From: Verrucomicrobiota bacterium
Lineage (GTDB): Bacteria; Verrucomicrobiota; Verrucomicrobiia; Opitutales; Opitutaceae
Reading direction: 5' to 3'
Length of the DNA: 5,314 nucleotides
Assembly (NCBI GenBank): GCA_023447015.1
Contig: JAEXPG010000489.1
Coordinates: forward strand, 1 to 5,314
The notes beneath the pieces are model-generated. The model was not told where the DNA came from, ran no database searches, and saw only the letters and a list, made by a program, of their open reading frames with translations. This document shows, piece by piece, positions 1 through 5,314 of the stretch. The translations under genes and the position numbers were made by a program. Position 1 is the stretch's first letter; every line of letters starts with the position of its first letter.

Positions 1-21
1 ATGTAACATATTGTGTTACAT
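1..21. promoter_or_regulatory. Operator-like perfect palindrome
   Basis: ATGTAACA (1-8) and TGTTACAT (14-21) are exact reverse complements separated by five bases. The AT-rich arms stand out in a GC-rich region and have the size and symmetry of a dimeric repressor or activator site. The regulator family cannot be assigned from this. It lies about 150 bases beyond the protease stop, so it probably serves a gene to the left of the window or a plus-strand start at 63. Confidence 0.5.
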
Positions 22-22
22 T

Positions 23-39
23 CTCCGTGGACGACGGAG
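23..39. repeat. Second short inverted repeat next to the palindrome
   Basis: CTCCGT (23-28) and ACGGAG (34-39) are complementary around a five-base spacer. Its centre is about 20 bases from the centre of the first palindrome, roughly two helical turns. It could be a small mRNA hairpin or chance in GC-rich DNA. Confidence 0.3.
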
Positions 40-48
40 GCGGGCAAC

Positions 49-174
49 GGAGGGATGAAGACATGCACTGCACGACGCCCAAGGGACACATCTTCGCCCG
101 ATTGTGGGCGGTGGCGGTACGAACTGGGCGCGCAGAGATCAGACCCGGTAGAAGCGTCGAAAGGCCAGACCGAC
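49..174 (+). other. Gene-free edge region with an isolated ribosome-binding-site-like start
   Basis: GGAGGG (49-54) is followed after eight bases by an ATG at 63, ideal spacing for initiation on the plus strand. The frame from 63 runs to 377 (104 codons) but crosses about 200 bases of the protease 3' end antisense. Its product, starting MHCTTPKGHIFARLWAVAV, turns Arg/Pro-rich after about 25 residues and resembles nothing I know. I regard a real gene here as possible but unproven. I see no terminator for the protease. Confidence 0.2.
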
Positions 175-1398
175 TCACCGCATCGCCCGCACCCGCAGGA
201 AACGGCGTGCACTTCCGACGGTCGTGGACTGGTCGCGCACGACGAGCCGCTCGACGTTGTTGCCCAGGCTCGTGGCCGAGACCACCGCGGTCGCCGTGGC
301 GCCGGAGGCCCACGTCACTAGGTCGTCCGACACCTCAACCACCAGCGACACATCGGCCGCCGCGGTGCTGCGGGTGAAGGTTGCGGTGAGAGCCTCGCCG
401 TCCGTGTACGACGCAAGCGCAACCTGCGGTCCGGCCGAGGCCGGATTCTTTGTCTGCGGATCCAGCCCGTAGGCGTACTCCTCGAAATTGGTGAACCCAT
501 CGCCGTCGGAATCGGTGGTAGCATCGAGCGCGGTGTTGCGGAAGCGGTTGTACCACCAGATGGCGAAAGGCGCCGTGAGGCCGCGCACCGCCTCGATCTG
601 CGCCCGATAGACGGAAAGCTCCATCGAATAGGTGGCGTTGCCGAAGAGCGCGGTCGACGCCGGTTGGCCGTCGTAACCCGAGACGGTGACCATGATGCCG
701 GCGAGGCGCCAGGTCCCTGCGATCTTCGCGAAGACACCACCGCCCGAGTCGAACAGCGCCCCCTGCGCCTCTTCGGCGCCGACACCGGGACCGGCGGCGT
801 CGAACACCGTCTGGTAGGTCTGACAAACACCGTAGCCGTCGGCGACGGCCAGCGTCTGAGCGACGCGGTTGGTGCCCCAGCTCTTCTGCGCACAGCCCCA
901 AACGTAGCCTGAGTACGCGGTCGGCAGCCCACCCAGCAACCACGCCGCGTCGTAGCTCACTTGGTCGCCGCGCGTGCGGCCGTAGCCGATCATCGTCACC
1001 GCCGTGTGCGGATTGAGCGGCGAGTCGACGAGGGTGACTGCGGGAAGCCCGGGATCGCTCGCAAGACGGAAGAGCAGTAGATCGGTGTCGCCGAAGCCGT
1101 CCGGAGTGCGCAGGCGAATTGCCGAGCCCGGTTGCGGTGCGAGCGTCGCGCCGTTCACCACCGTGTTGCCCACACCAACGTGCGCCGCGGTCAGCACCCA
1201 GTTGTTGCCGAGATACACGCCGGAACAACCCGCGGGAGACACCACGTTGGCCCAGCCGGGATCGTCGGCCGGAGGAGCCGTCTGCGCGGTGGTGTCGCCG
1301 CCGAGGATGAGGGCGGAAGCCAGCGGCACAAGGGCTGCACTGCCGAGAAGCAGGAGCAGCGCTCGCACTCGGCCGGGCCTGTGGGGTGTGCGTGGCAT
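175..1398 (-). CDS. Secreted trypsin-like (S1 family) serine protease with C-terminal Ca-binding loop
   Basis: This is a predicted exported endopeptidase of 407 residues. I chose the ATG at 1398 because it puts a classic Sec signal peptide at the N-terminus: Arg-rich residues 1-12, a Leu/Ala core at 13-26, and an A-S-A cleavage site at 27-29. The upstream in-frame GTG at 1479 would bury it. The S1 triad is visible: His73 in LTAAH, Asp104 in GDTDLLLF (Asp106 is less likely), and Ser218 in FDSGGG. The usual Gly before the Asp-Ser pair is Phe216, and the Cys that normally follows the His is Val. ILGG (31-34) matches the IVGG start of mature trypsins and lies the expected 42 residues before His73. 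After the protease domain (to about 275) come an acidic DSDGDGFTNFEEY loop (296-308), typical of EF-hand or thrombospondin-3-type Ca binding, and a beta-rich tail ending ARRFLRVRAMR. The tail may serve surface attachment or export (inference). The natural substrate is unknown. The gene sits 87 bases after the permease stop; I see no strong Shine-Dalgarno, only GGGA further upstream. Confidence 0.9.
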   Translation of the reverse strand: MPRTPHRPGRVRALLLLLGSAALVPLASALILGGDTTAQTAPPADDPGWANVVSPAGCSGVYLGNNWVLTAAHVGVGNTVVNGATLAPQPGSAIRLRTPDGFGDTDLLLFRLASDPGLPAVTLVDSPLNPHTAVTMIGYGRTRGDQVSYDAAWLLGGLPTAYSGYVWGCAQKSWGTNRVAQTLAVADGYGVCQTYQTVFDAAGPGVGAEEAQGALFDSGGGVFAKIAGTWRLAGIMVTVSGYDGQPASTALFGNATYSMELSVYRAQIEAVRGLTAPFAIWWYNRFRNTALDATTDSDGDGFTNFEEYAYGLDPQTKNPASAGPQVALASYTDGEALTATFTRSTAAADVSLVVEVSDDLVTWASGATATAVVSATSLGNNVERLVVRDQSTTVGSARRFLRVRAMR

Positions 1399-1432
1399 CG
1401 GTCGGAAAATTCCCAACCGGCGCGGACCACAT

Positions 1433-1450
1433 GGCAACGCGAAGGTTGCC
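1433..1450 (-). repeat. Small hairpin between permease and protease genes
   Basis: GGCAAC (1433-1438) and GTTGCC (1445-1450) form a 6-base stem with a 6-base loop, located 36 bases after the permease stop and about 35 bases before the protease ATG. No T-run follows on the minus strand, so it is at most a weak or Rho-assisted terminator. The 87-base gap otherwise shows nothing I can identify. Confidence 0.35.
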
Positions 1451-1485
1451 GCCGCTGTGTTTTCACCAACGTCGAACACCCGCCC

Positions 1486-2511
1486 TCACCCGCCGAACGC
1501 CGCCCACCCCCGCCAGAACAGCGACACCGTGCCCGCCACCGCGAGCATCGCCCCGGCGAAATACCGCGCACGCGGCAGGTCTTCGCCCAGTTTCCACGCC
1601 AGCGGCGCCGTGAGCAGCGGCGCGAGGGCCACGATCGACTGAGTCACGCCGGCATGCGTCTGCGGCTGGCTAAGCGCCCACTGCAAGCAGGTCACGCCCA
1701 GCACCGGGCCGGTGAGGGTGTTGAGCAGCACCCAGGGCGCGGCATTGCGGAATGGGGATTGCGGAATGCGGATCGGTGCAGCGGAAGCGGAGACGTCTTC
1801 GATCTGGGACTGCCGTTCTGCCGTACGGCAGAATGCCGTTCGCCCAGACGCCTCCGGTGGAGGGCCGACCTCCGTGTCGGCCGGTTTGCCTCGACGAAGC
1901 ACTCGCACCAAAGCCAACGCGACGACGGCGACCAGCAACCCTGCCAGCACGCGCTCGAAGGTCACGGTGCCCGGATCAGCCCCGACTCCGCTCGCGCGCA
2001 GCACGGCAAACGCCTTCCGGCTCAGCACCTGCCCCACGCCCTGCCCCGCCGCCGAGAGCGCGGCGAGCGCCGCGCCCAACAGCAACGCCCGCGGCGCGAA
2101 CTGCGGAAAACTCCGTGGCGCCAGCCCGAGCACCACGCCGCCGAGAATCGCCGCGCAGCAGAGCAGGTTTCCACGCGAAACCGGCACGCCGAGCCACGCC
2201 CACTCGACCGCAAGCGCCACCACCGCCGCGCCGCACTGCACCGTGAGATTCGCCAGGTTCGCCCCCGCCCGCGGCAACGCCTGGAACATCAGCAGACCAC
2301 CCACCCCGCAGCCCACCAGCCCACTCGCGAAGAACCAGCCGAACGCGGCGCCGAAGCCGTGTCCAAAGAAAACCGACCACGTGCCGAGCAGCACCGCCGC
2401 CAATGCGAGCCGCCAGAAATTCGCGGCCGTCGCCCCCAACGCCAGTGCCGCCCGCCGCGCGAACACCGCGGTGGCGGCGAAGAATCCGGTGGTGAGCAGC
2501 GCGGCGAGCAT
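1486..2511 (-). CDS. EamA-family (DMT superfamily) permease with a 50-residue in-frame insert
   Basis: This is an inner-membrane transporter of 341 residues. Its pattern fits the EamA fold of two five-helix halves: hydrophobic segments at roughly 2-18, 28-49, 55-78, 88-105, 115-132, 141-160, 186-205, 258-280, 288-306 and 317-334. The segment 'NFWRLALAAVLLG' (31-43) and its counterpart 'ERVLAGLLVAVVALAL' (186-201) carry the Arg that recurs at the start of the second helix of each half. The late 'TQSIVALAPLLTAPLAW' with a following Gly-Glu is the typical penultimate-helix signature. The family exports or exchanges small metabolites such as amino acids or nucleobases; nothing here reveals the substrate. 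Residues 208-257 form a hydrophilic loop between helices 7 and 8 that is encoded by a palindromic repeat. Without it the protein would be about 291 residues, the normal family size. The ATG at 2511 lies 15 bases after the previous stop with no clear ribosome binding site, so translation may be coupled to the upstream gene. Confidence 0.93.
   Translation of the reverse strand: MLAALLTTGFFAATAVFARRAALALGATAANFWRLALAAVLLGTWSVFFGHGFGAAFGWFFASGLVGCGVGGLLMFQALPRAGANLANLTVQCGAAVVALAVEWAWLGVPVSRGNLLCCAAILGGVVLGLAPRSFPQFAPRALLLGAALAALSAAGQGVGQVLSRKAFAVLRASGVGADPGTVTFERVLAGLLVAVVALALVRVLRRGKPADTEVGPPPEASGRTAFCRTAERQSQIEDVSASAAPIRIPQSPFRNAAPWVLLNTLTGPVLGVTCLQWALSQPQTHAGVTQSIVALAPLLTAPLAWKLGEDLPRARYFAGAMLAVAGTVSLFWRGWAAFGG
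1741..1890 (-). repeat. Palindromic repeat element inserted in frame in the permease gene
   Basis: This block encodes permease residues 208-257. It contains, on the plus strand, a 14-base tandem duplication (1744-1771), a perfect 18-base palindrome TTCTGCCGTACGGCAGAA (1816-1833) flanked by direct repeats TGCCGTTC (1811-1818 and 1834-1841), a CCTCC/GGAGG hairpin (1851-1863) and a GGCCGAC/GTCGGCC hairpin (1863-1882). The length of about 150 bases is a multiple of three and the reading frame stays open, so the gene appears intact. The edges are estimates from where the hydrophobic permease sequence stops and resumes. Likely a non-autonomous dispersed element; no transposase or target-site duplication is evident. 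Confidence 0.75.
1744..1771. repeat. Two tandem 14-base copies within the element
   Basis: ATTGCGGAATGGGG (1744-1757) is directly followed by ATTGCGGAATGCGG (1758-1771), differing at one base. Read on the minus strand it encodes the segment IRIPQSPFRN of the permease insert. Confidence 0.8.
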
Positions 2512-2526
2512 GGGGTGGCTTGGTTG

Positions 2527-2952
2527 TCAGTGCGGCCGCGACTCAGAAGGGGACCCCAAACTCCGATCTCTCTGGAACGTAGGGAGGTCCGGCGAATCCT
2601 CCGGATCGCGACTGCCTTTTGCGCTGATGACTGTCGCAAGACCATAGCCGGCCAGCACCGGCCGAACCCGGTATCTGATGTTCCATTTGGGCTCGGCGCC
2701 CCACACTTTCGACCAGTCTTCAGCTGAAACAAACAGAACACGATCATCGCTCAGGTGGAGTTTCATGTTCCCGAGCGGTGTTTCAAAATACTCGCCACGA
2801 AGGCTGATCCGTCGGTCGACTTTCTTCAGGTAGACGTTTGCTTCGCCCTCGATCGGTTTGCCAATGGGCATACGGAAAAGACCCCAAGCCAAAGCAGGTA
2901 GGCCGAGTACGGCAGCAAAGAGGACGAGAACCAACCAGCGAAGAAGTCTCAT
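2527..2952 (-). CDS. Small membrane-anchored protein of unknown function
   Basis: I do not recognise this 141-residue protein. Residues 4-26 form one hydrophobic segment after a basic start (MRLLRW), either an uncleaved anchor or a signal sequence; the small residues near 20-23 leave cleavage possible. The remainder is a hydrophilic domain (about 28-110) with alternating polar and beta-prone residues such as 'ANVYLKKVDRRISLRG' and 'NMKLHLSDDRVLFVSAEDW', then a Ser/Asp/Pro/Arg-rich tail (112-141) that looks disordered. Its export side is therefore probably the periplasm. I chose the ATG at 2952, preceded by GAAAGA, because it places the anchor at the N-terminus. A GTG at 3003 is in frame but would overlap the receptor gene by 13 bases and add a poorly supported 17-residue extension. 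GC is visibly lower than in the neighbours (about 50% in 2701-2820, counted by hand, against about 72% in 4621-4680). It is sandwiched between the receptor (38 bases upstream) and the permease (15 bases downstream), suggesting cotranscription. Confidence 0.7.
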   Translation of the reverse strand: MRLLRWLVLVLFAAVLGLPALAWGLFRMPIGKPIEGEANVYLKKVDRRISLRGEYFETPLGNMKLHLSDDRVLFVSAEDWSKVWGAEPKWNIRYRVRPVLAGYGLATVISAKGSRDPEDSPDLPTFQRDRSLGSPSESRPH

Positions 2953-2990
2953 TCTTTCGATCGGATTCCGAGTGCGGGTGAGAGTTGCCC

Positions 2991-5084
2991 TCACCACCGC
3001 CACTCCAAAGTGGCGGTGAAGGAGCGGGGATTACCGGGGAGGAAGAGCGCGGTGGTGGCGGGGGTGCGGGAGAGGTCGAGGACGCCGGCGGTCGACGCGA
3101 TGTACCGGCGGTCGAAGAGGTTGTCCACCTCGAGGCCGAACGTCCAGCGTCGCGCCTGCCAGCCGAGCCTGACGTTCGCCAGCGTGTGGCCGGAGAAACC
3201 AATCCTGTTGGCGTGGTCAGCGTAGGTCGTGCCCGACACCCAACTCGTGCCGAACGTTGCGAAGAAGCCCCCTGTCTCCGCGTATCTCAGTTGCACCGAG
3301 GCGACCTGCGGAGGCAGGCCGGCGAGACGGCTGGTGCCATAGACCGGATCGTGCGCGAAGCGCGCCTCGCTCCAAGTGTGCGCGACAGCAAGGTCGAGTG
3401 TGCGCTCGCCGGCGAGCAGCCGCCAACGCAGCTGGCTCTCCACGCCGCGGTGCCGAGTCGGGCCGGCGTTGACGGTGCCGCGCGGCGAACCGTCGGCATC
3501 CGCCAGACGGAGCAACTCGTTGCGCCAGTTGCCGGTGTAGGCGGTGACTTCGAAGCTGAGCCTTTCGACTCCTTGGCTGGGGAACAGCCGGCCGCGCACG
3601 CCGGCGGCCACGGTATCCGCCGTCTGGGCGCGCAGCGGCGTCCAGACGAGCGCAAGGTTCGGCGCGGTGCCACGCACCGCGAGCAGGTCGTCGTAGGTCG
3701 GCGCCTCCACGCCGCGTTCCACACGCACGAAGCCCTCCACCGGGCGCAGCCCATACTTCGCCGGGGGTGAGGCCGCGATCTCGAGGTGCGGCGCGAGCCG
3801 CGAGGCGCGCAGCTCGCCCGCGGCCGTGGCCGTACCGCAGGCTTCTCTCCGTGCCGCCCCCGCCGAACAGCCGCCCTTGAGCGTGACGTTGCGGGCCGGT
3901 TTCCACGTGGCGTCGAGCCAGCCGGTCAGCGTGCTCGCCTGCAGGTCGAGGTCGGCGAACCGGACGCCGGCGGCGCCGTTCCCATTGGCGAAACGATCCT
4001 GCCTGCGCATCCCGGCGATCGCGGAGAATCCCGCTTCAAACCTCACCGTCTCCAGCGTCCAGGCGTCGGCCAGCCGCGCGAAGCAGTCGGCGCCGCGAGT
4101 GACGGCGATGCCATTGGCGCGCAGCTGGCGGAAATCGTCGTCGCTCGCCTGCACGCCAAGCGCAACCTCGGGGCCGTCGGTCCAGTTCGCCCGGTAGGCC
4201 ACCCATGCGTAGTCGGGCGTGCGGCGCGGCAGATCGGCCGCTGCGGCGGTGCTGATCGTGTCGGGCGCCGACTGTGCCGCGGCGAGCGTAAGCGGGCCCG
4301 GGATCCGCAGGTCCACGCGCACGGCGTAGAGGCTCAGCGACTGCGTGAGCCCGGCACGGCCCGGCCACTCGACTTGCGCCGCGGCAGCGAGCCGCTCCTG
4401 TTCGCTGTTCGGCCGCCACCCGTCGCGGCGCGTGACGGCGAACCCGCCGGAGCCCCAGACGAGTCGACCGAGCAACGGAACACGAGCATCGTCGCTGCCC
4501 GACCGGAGCACCGCGCGGAACGCGCCGTCACTCCCCACCGTGACCGAAACGGAGCCCGACACGTCGCCGGTGCTCCGCCACCACGAGAAATCGAGCGCGC
4601 CGCCCAGCGCCTGCACTGCCGCCGACGAGTCGGCCGCGCCGGGCTGGAAGGAGAACGTGCCGAAGAAGGCCGGTTCCAGCAGAGCGAGGTTGAAGGAGCC
4701 GTCGGCCGCGTTGAGCGGCAGCTCTTCGAGCCGGAGCAGCAGCCCGCGGCTGACGGGGGCGCTCTGCAGCCCGGAGCCGCGCACCGTCACACGCGGCGGA
4801 TAGAAGCCGTCGCCACCATCCTGCACGATCAGGCCGGACGTCGCCGTCAAGGCACCGGTAAGCGAAGCCGTGGCGCTGGGCCGCGACGCGTCACCGCCGA
4901 GTGGCACCAGCTCCGGGCGCCCGCGCTCGCCTTCGACGACGAAGGGCGGCATGTCGAAGAACTCGATGTGCTCGTCGTCGGCAGTAGTCGTCGGCGCGGC
5001 ATCACGCGCCGGGAGCAGGCCTACGCCACCCGCCAAGGGCGCAATCAGGAGAAACCGGCGAAAGCGGGCGCGGCGGGGCGGCAC
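2991..5084 (-). CDS. TonB-dependent outer-membrane receptor, FecA-like
   Basis: This predicted 697-residue outer-membrane receptor takes up a chelated nutrient using TonB/ExbBD energy. After a basic N-region (RRARFRR) a hydrophobic stretch at 11-25 forms the signal peptide. The segment FFDMPPFVVEGER (42-54) lies where TonB boxes occur. The plug runs from about 74 to 166: 'LTGALTATSGLIVQ', 'VRGSGLQ' (101-107), 'LPLNAADGS' (122-130) and 'LGGALDF' (160-166). This order matches FecA-type ferric-dicitrate receptors (RGSGLQ, then PLNxADG, then LGGAINF), although the usual Arg-Gly-Ala-Asn stretch between the last two is degenerate here. The remainder is a beta-barrel of alternating residues, with 'NLFDRRY' (655-661) and a terminal aromatic 'LEWRW' typical of barrel insertion. 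A Cys pair at 406/416 probably staples an external loop. Start: the GTG at 5084 gives a proper signal peptide and has GGAAG 10 bases upstream. The frame stays open to an ATG at 5246 and a GTG at 5288, but those add 54-68 Cys/Arg-rich residues before the signal. Ferric citrate as substrate is only a family-level guess. Confidence 0.9.
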   Translation of the reverse strand: MPPRRARFRRFLLIAPLAGGVGLLPARDAAPTTTADDEHIEFFDMPPFVVEGERGRPELVPLGGDASRPSATASLTGALTATSGLIVQDGGDGFYPPRVTVRGSGLQSAPVSRGLLLRLEELPLNAADGSFNLALLEPAFFGTFSFQPGAADSSAAVQALGGALDFSWWRSTGDVSGSVSVTVGSDGAFRAVLRSGSDDARVPLLGRLVWGSGGFAVTRRDGWRPNSEQERLAAAAQVEWPGRAGLTQSLSLYAVRVDLRIPGPLTLAAAQSAPDTISTAAAADLPRRTPDYAWVAYRANWTDGPEVALGVQASDDDFRQLRANGIAVTRGADCFARLADAWTLETVRFEAGFSAIAGMRRQDRFANGNGAAGVRFADLDLQASTLTGWLDATWKPARNVTLKGGCSAGAARREACGTATAAGELRASRLAPHLEIAASPPAKYGLRPVEGFVRVERGVEAPTYDDLLAVRGTAPNLALVWTPLRAQTADTVAAGVRGRLFPSQGVERLSFEVTAYTGNWRNELLRLADADGSPRGTVNAGPTRHRGVESQLRWRLLAGERTLDLAVAHTWSEARFAHDPVYGTSRLAGLPPQVASVQLRYAETGGFFATFGTSWVSGTTYADHANRIGFSGHTLANVRLGWQARRWTFGLEVDNLFDRRYIASTAGVLDLSRTPATTALFLPGNPRSFTATLEWRW
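2995..3018 (-). repeat. Hairpin spanning the 3' end of the receptor gene
   Basis: The arms CACCGCCACT (2995-3004) and AGTGGCGGTG (3009-3018) are perfectly complementary over 10 bases with a 4-base loop. The structure covers the last codons of the receptor (TATLEWRW) and ends 2 bases before its TGA stop. No run of T follows on the minus strand, so it is not a standard intrinsic terminator. It could slow exonuclease decay or partly attenuate readthrough into the small downstream gene. Confidence 0.5.
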
Positions 5085-5245
5085 GACGGTGTTTCTTCCA
5101 CGCTTCCGACCCGGGCGCAAGAGGACGCAACGGCAGGCCGGTGCGGCCGCCGCGGAAGCGACTGGGGCATTCCCCGGACCGCAGGAGAGGCTCTTTGTTG
5201 GTCGCCCACACGAGGATCCCGGCAACGCGCTCTGCCGGAGCCGCA
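5085..5245 (-). promoter_or_regulatory. Leader region of the TonB receptor with a long-range hairpin
   Basis: About 160 bases separate the preceding stop from the chosen receptor start. Within it, the arms CGCTTCCG (5160-5153) and CGGAAGCG (5108-5101) pair perfectly over 8 bases and enclose a 44-base loop. The loop can pair further through ACCGG and CCGGGT next to the stem. The 3' arm ends just before the GGAAG at 5099-5095 that precedes the GTG start, so folding could affect translation. I see no convincing promoter hexamers and no complete match to a known riboswitch. If translation really starts at 5246, this stretch would instead be coding. Confidence 0.35.
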
Positions 5246-5314
5246 TCAAGAGTAGCCCAAGGGGTCTTGCACGACCATGGAAGCCCACCGTTTCATCTTC
5301 GGAGCTTCCAATCG
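5246..5314 (-). CDS. Possible C-terminal end of an upstream gene (partial)
   Basis: A reading frame is open from the window edge and ends at the TGA at 5248-5246 after 22 codons, finishing '...KRWASMVVQDPLGYS'. It may be the tail of a gene lying mostly outside the window. Alternatively it could be a 16-codon leader peptide starting at the ATG at 5296, which has GGAAG 8 bases upstream. Its stop overlaps an ATG (TGATG) in the receptor frame. The segment is too short to assign a family or to prove coding. Confidence 0.3.
   Translation of the reverse strand, partial: RLEAPKMKRWASMVVQDPLGYS

Noticed and set aside
1399..1479. Protease start at the GTG at 1479
   Set aside because: It adds 27 residues ahead of a complete signal peptide that begins at the ATG at 1398.
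1132..2727. Long plus-strand open frame of 531 codons
   Set aside because: It runs antisense to the protease start, the permease and the small protein, and its product is an Arg/His/Pro-rich string with no domain; typical of open frames opposite GC-rich genes.
5074..5084. Twin-arginine signal on the receptor
   Set aside because: Although paired Arg residues precede the hydrophobic core, the S-R-R-x-F-L-K pattern is not met, and barrel proteins use the Sec route.
5161..5180. Intrinsic terminator from GGGG/CCCC after the upstream partial frame
   Set aside because: The stem is only four pairs with a four-base loop and no T-run follows on either strand.
5085..5245. Cobalamin riboswitch upstream of the receptor
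   Set aside because: Fragments such as GGGGAATGCCCC and GGCCTGCCG recall parts of it, but the conserved GCCACTG box is missing and the spacing between the fragments is far too short.
3786..5255. Long plus-strand open frame of 489 codons
   Set aside because: Antisense to the TonB receptor, with Arg/Gly/Ala-rich composition and no recognisable motif, whereas the minus strand shows clear receptor motifs.
5085..5288. N-terminal extension of the receptor to the GTG at 5288 or the ATG at 5246
   Set aside because: The extra residues are Cys/Arg-rich and would precede the signal peptide by more than 50 residues, and the first part overlaps another open frame. The GTG at 5084 has GGAAG upstream and gives a normal export signal.
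1..5314. CRISPR array, tRNA, rRNA or transposase gene
   Set aside because: I found no regularly spaced repeats, no cloverleaf or rRNA-like stretch, and no DDE or tyrosine recombinase motif on either strand.

Overview
The window reads as chromosomal DNA of a high-GC Gram-negative bacterium, most likely a verrucomicrobial lineage such as Opitutaceae. This inference rests on three things: a secreted protease ending in an acidic DxDxDG-type calcium loop plus an 'ARRFLRVR' tail, a style I associate with Verrucomicrobiota; a FecA-like TonB receptor; and a palindromic repeat of a kind I believe is scattered in those genomes. I have no database confirmation. All four convincing genes are on the minus strand, so transcription runs from high to low coordinates.

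Layout, in transcription order. At the right edge (5314-5246) a short open frame runs in from outside and may be the tail of an upstream gene. A leader of about 160 bases (5245-5085) contains a hairpin-forming stretch. Then come an outer-membrane TonB-dependent receptor of the FecA-like type (5084-2991), a small single-pass membrane-anchored protein of unknown function with clearly lower GC (2952-2527), an EamA/DMT-superfamily permease (2511-1486), and a secreted trypsin-like serine protease with a C-terminal Ca-binding loop and adhesion-like domain (1398-175). The first three are tightly spaced (38 and 15 bases) and could be one transcript; the protease follows after an 87-base gap with a small hairpin. 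Bases 1-174 hold no convincing gene but carry a strong operator-like palindrome at the very edge.

How the genes might work together: the receptor would import a chelated nutrient across the outer membrane using TonB energy, and the permease moves a small metabolite across the inner membrane. No substrate can be read from the sequence. The protease acts outside the cytoplasm and need not be functionally linked.

The most unusual signal is inside the permease gene. A 150-base block (about 1741-1890), made of three adjacent inverted repeats and a 14-base tandem duplication, is inserted in frame and adds about 50 hydrophilic residues to an otherwise standard permease of about 291 residues. This resembles the protein-inserting palindromic elements known from Rickettsia.
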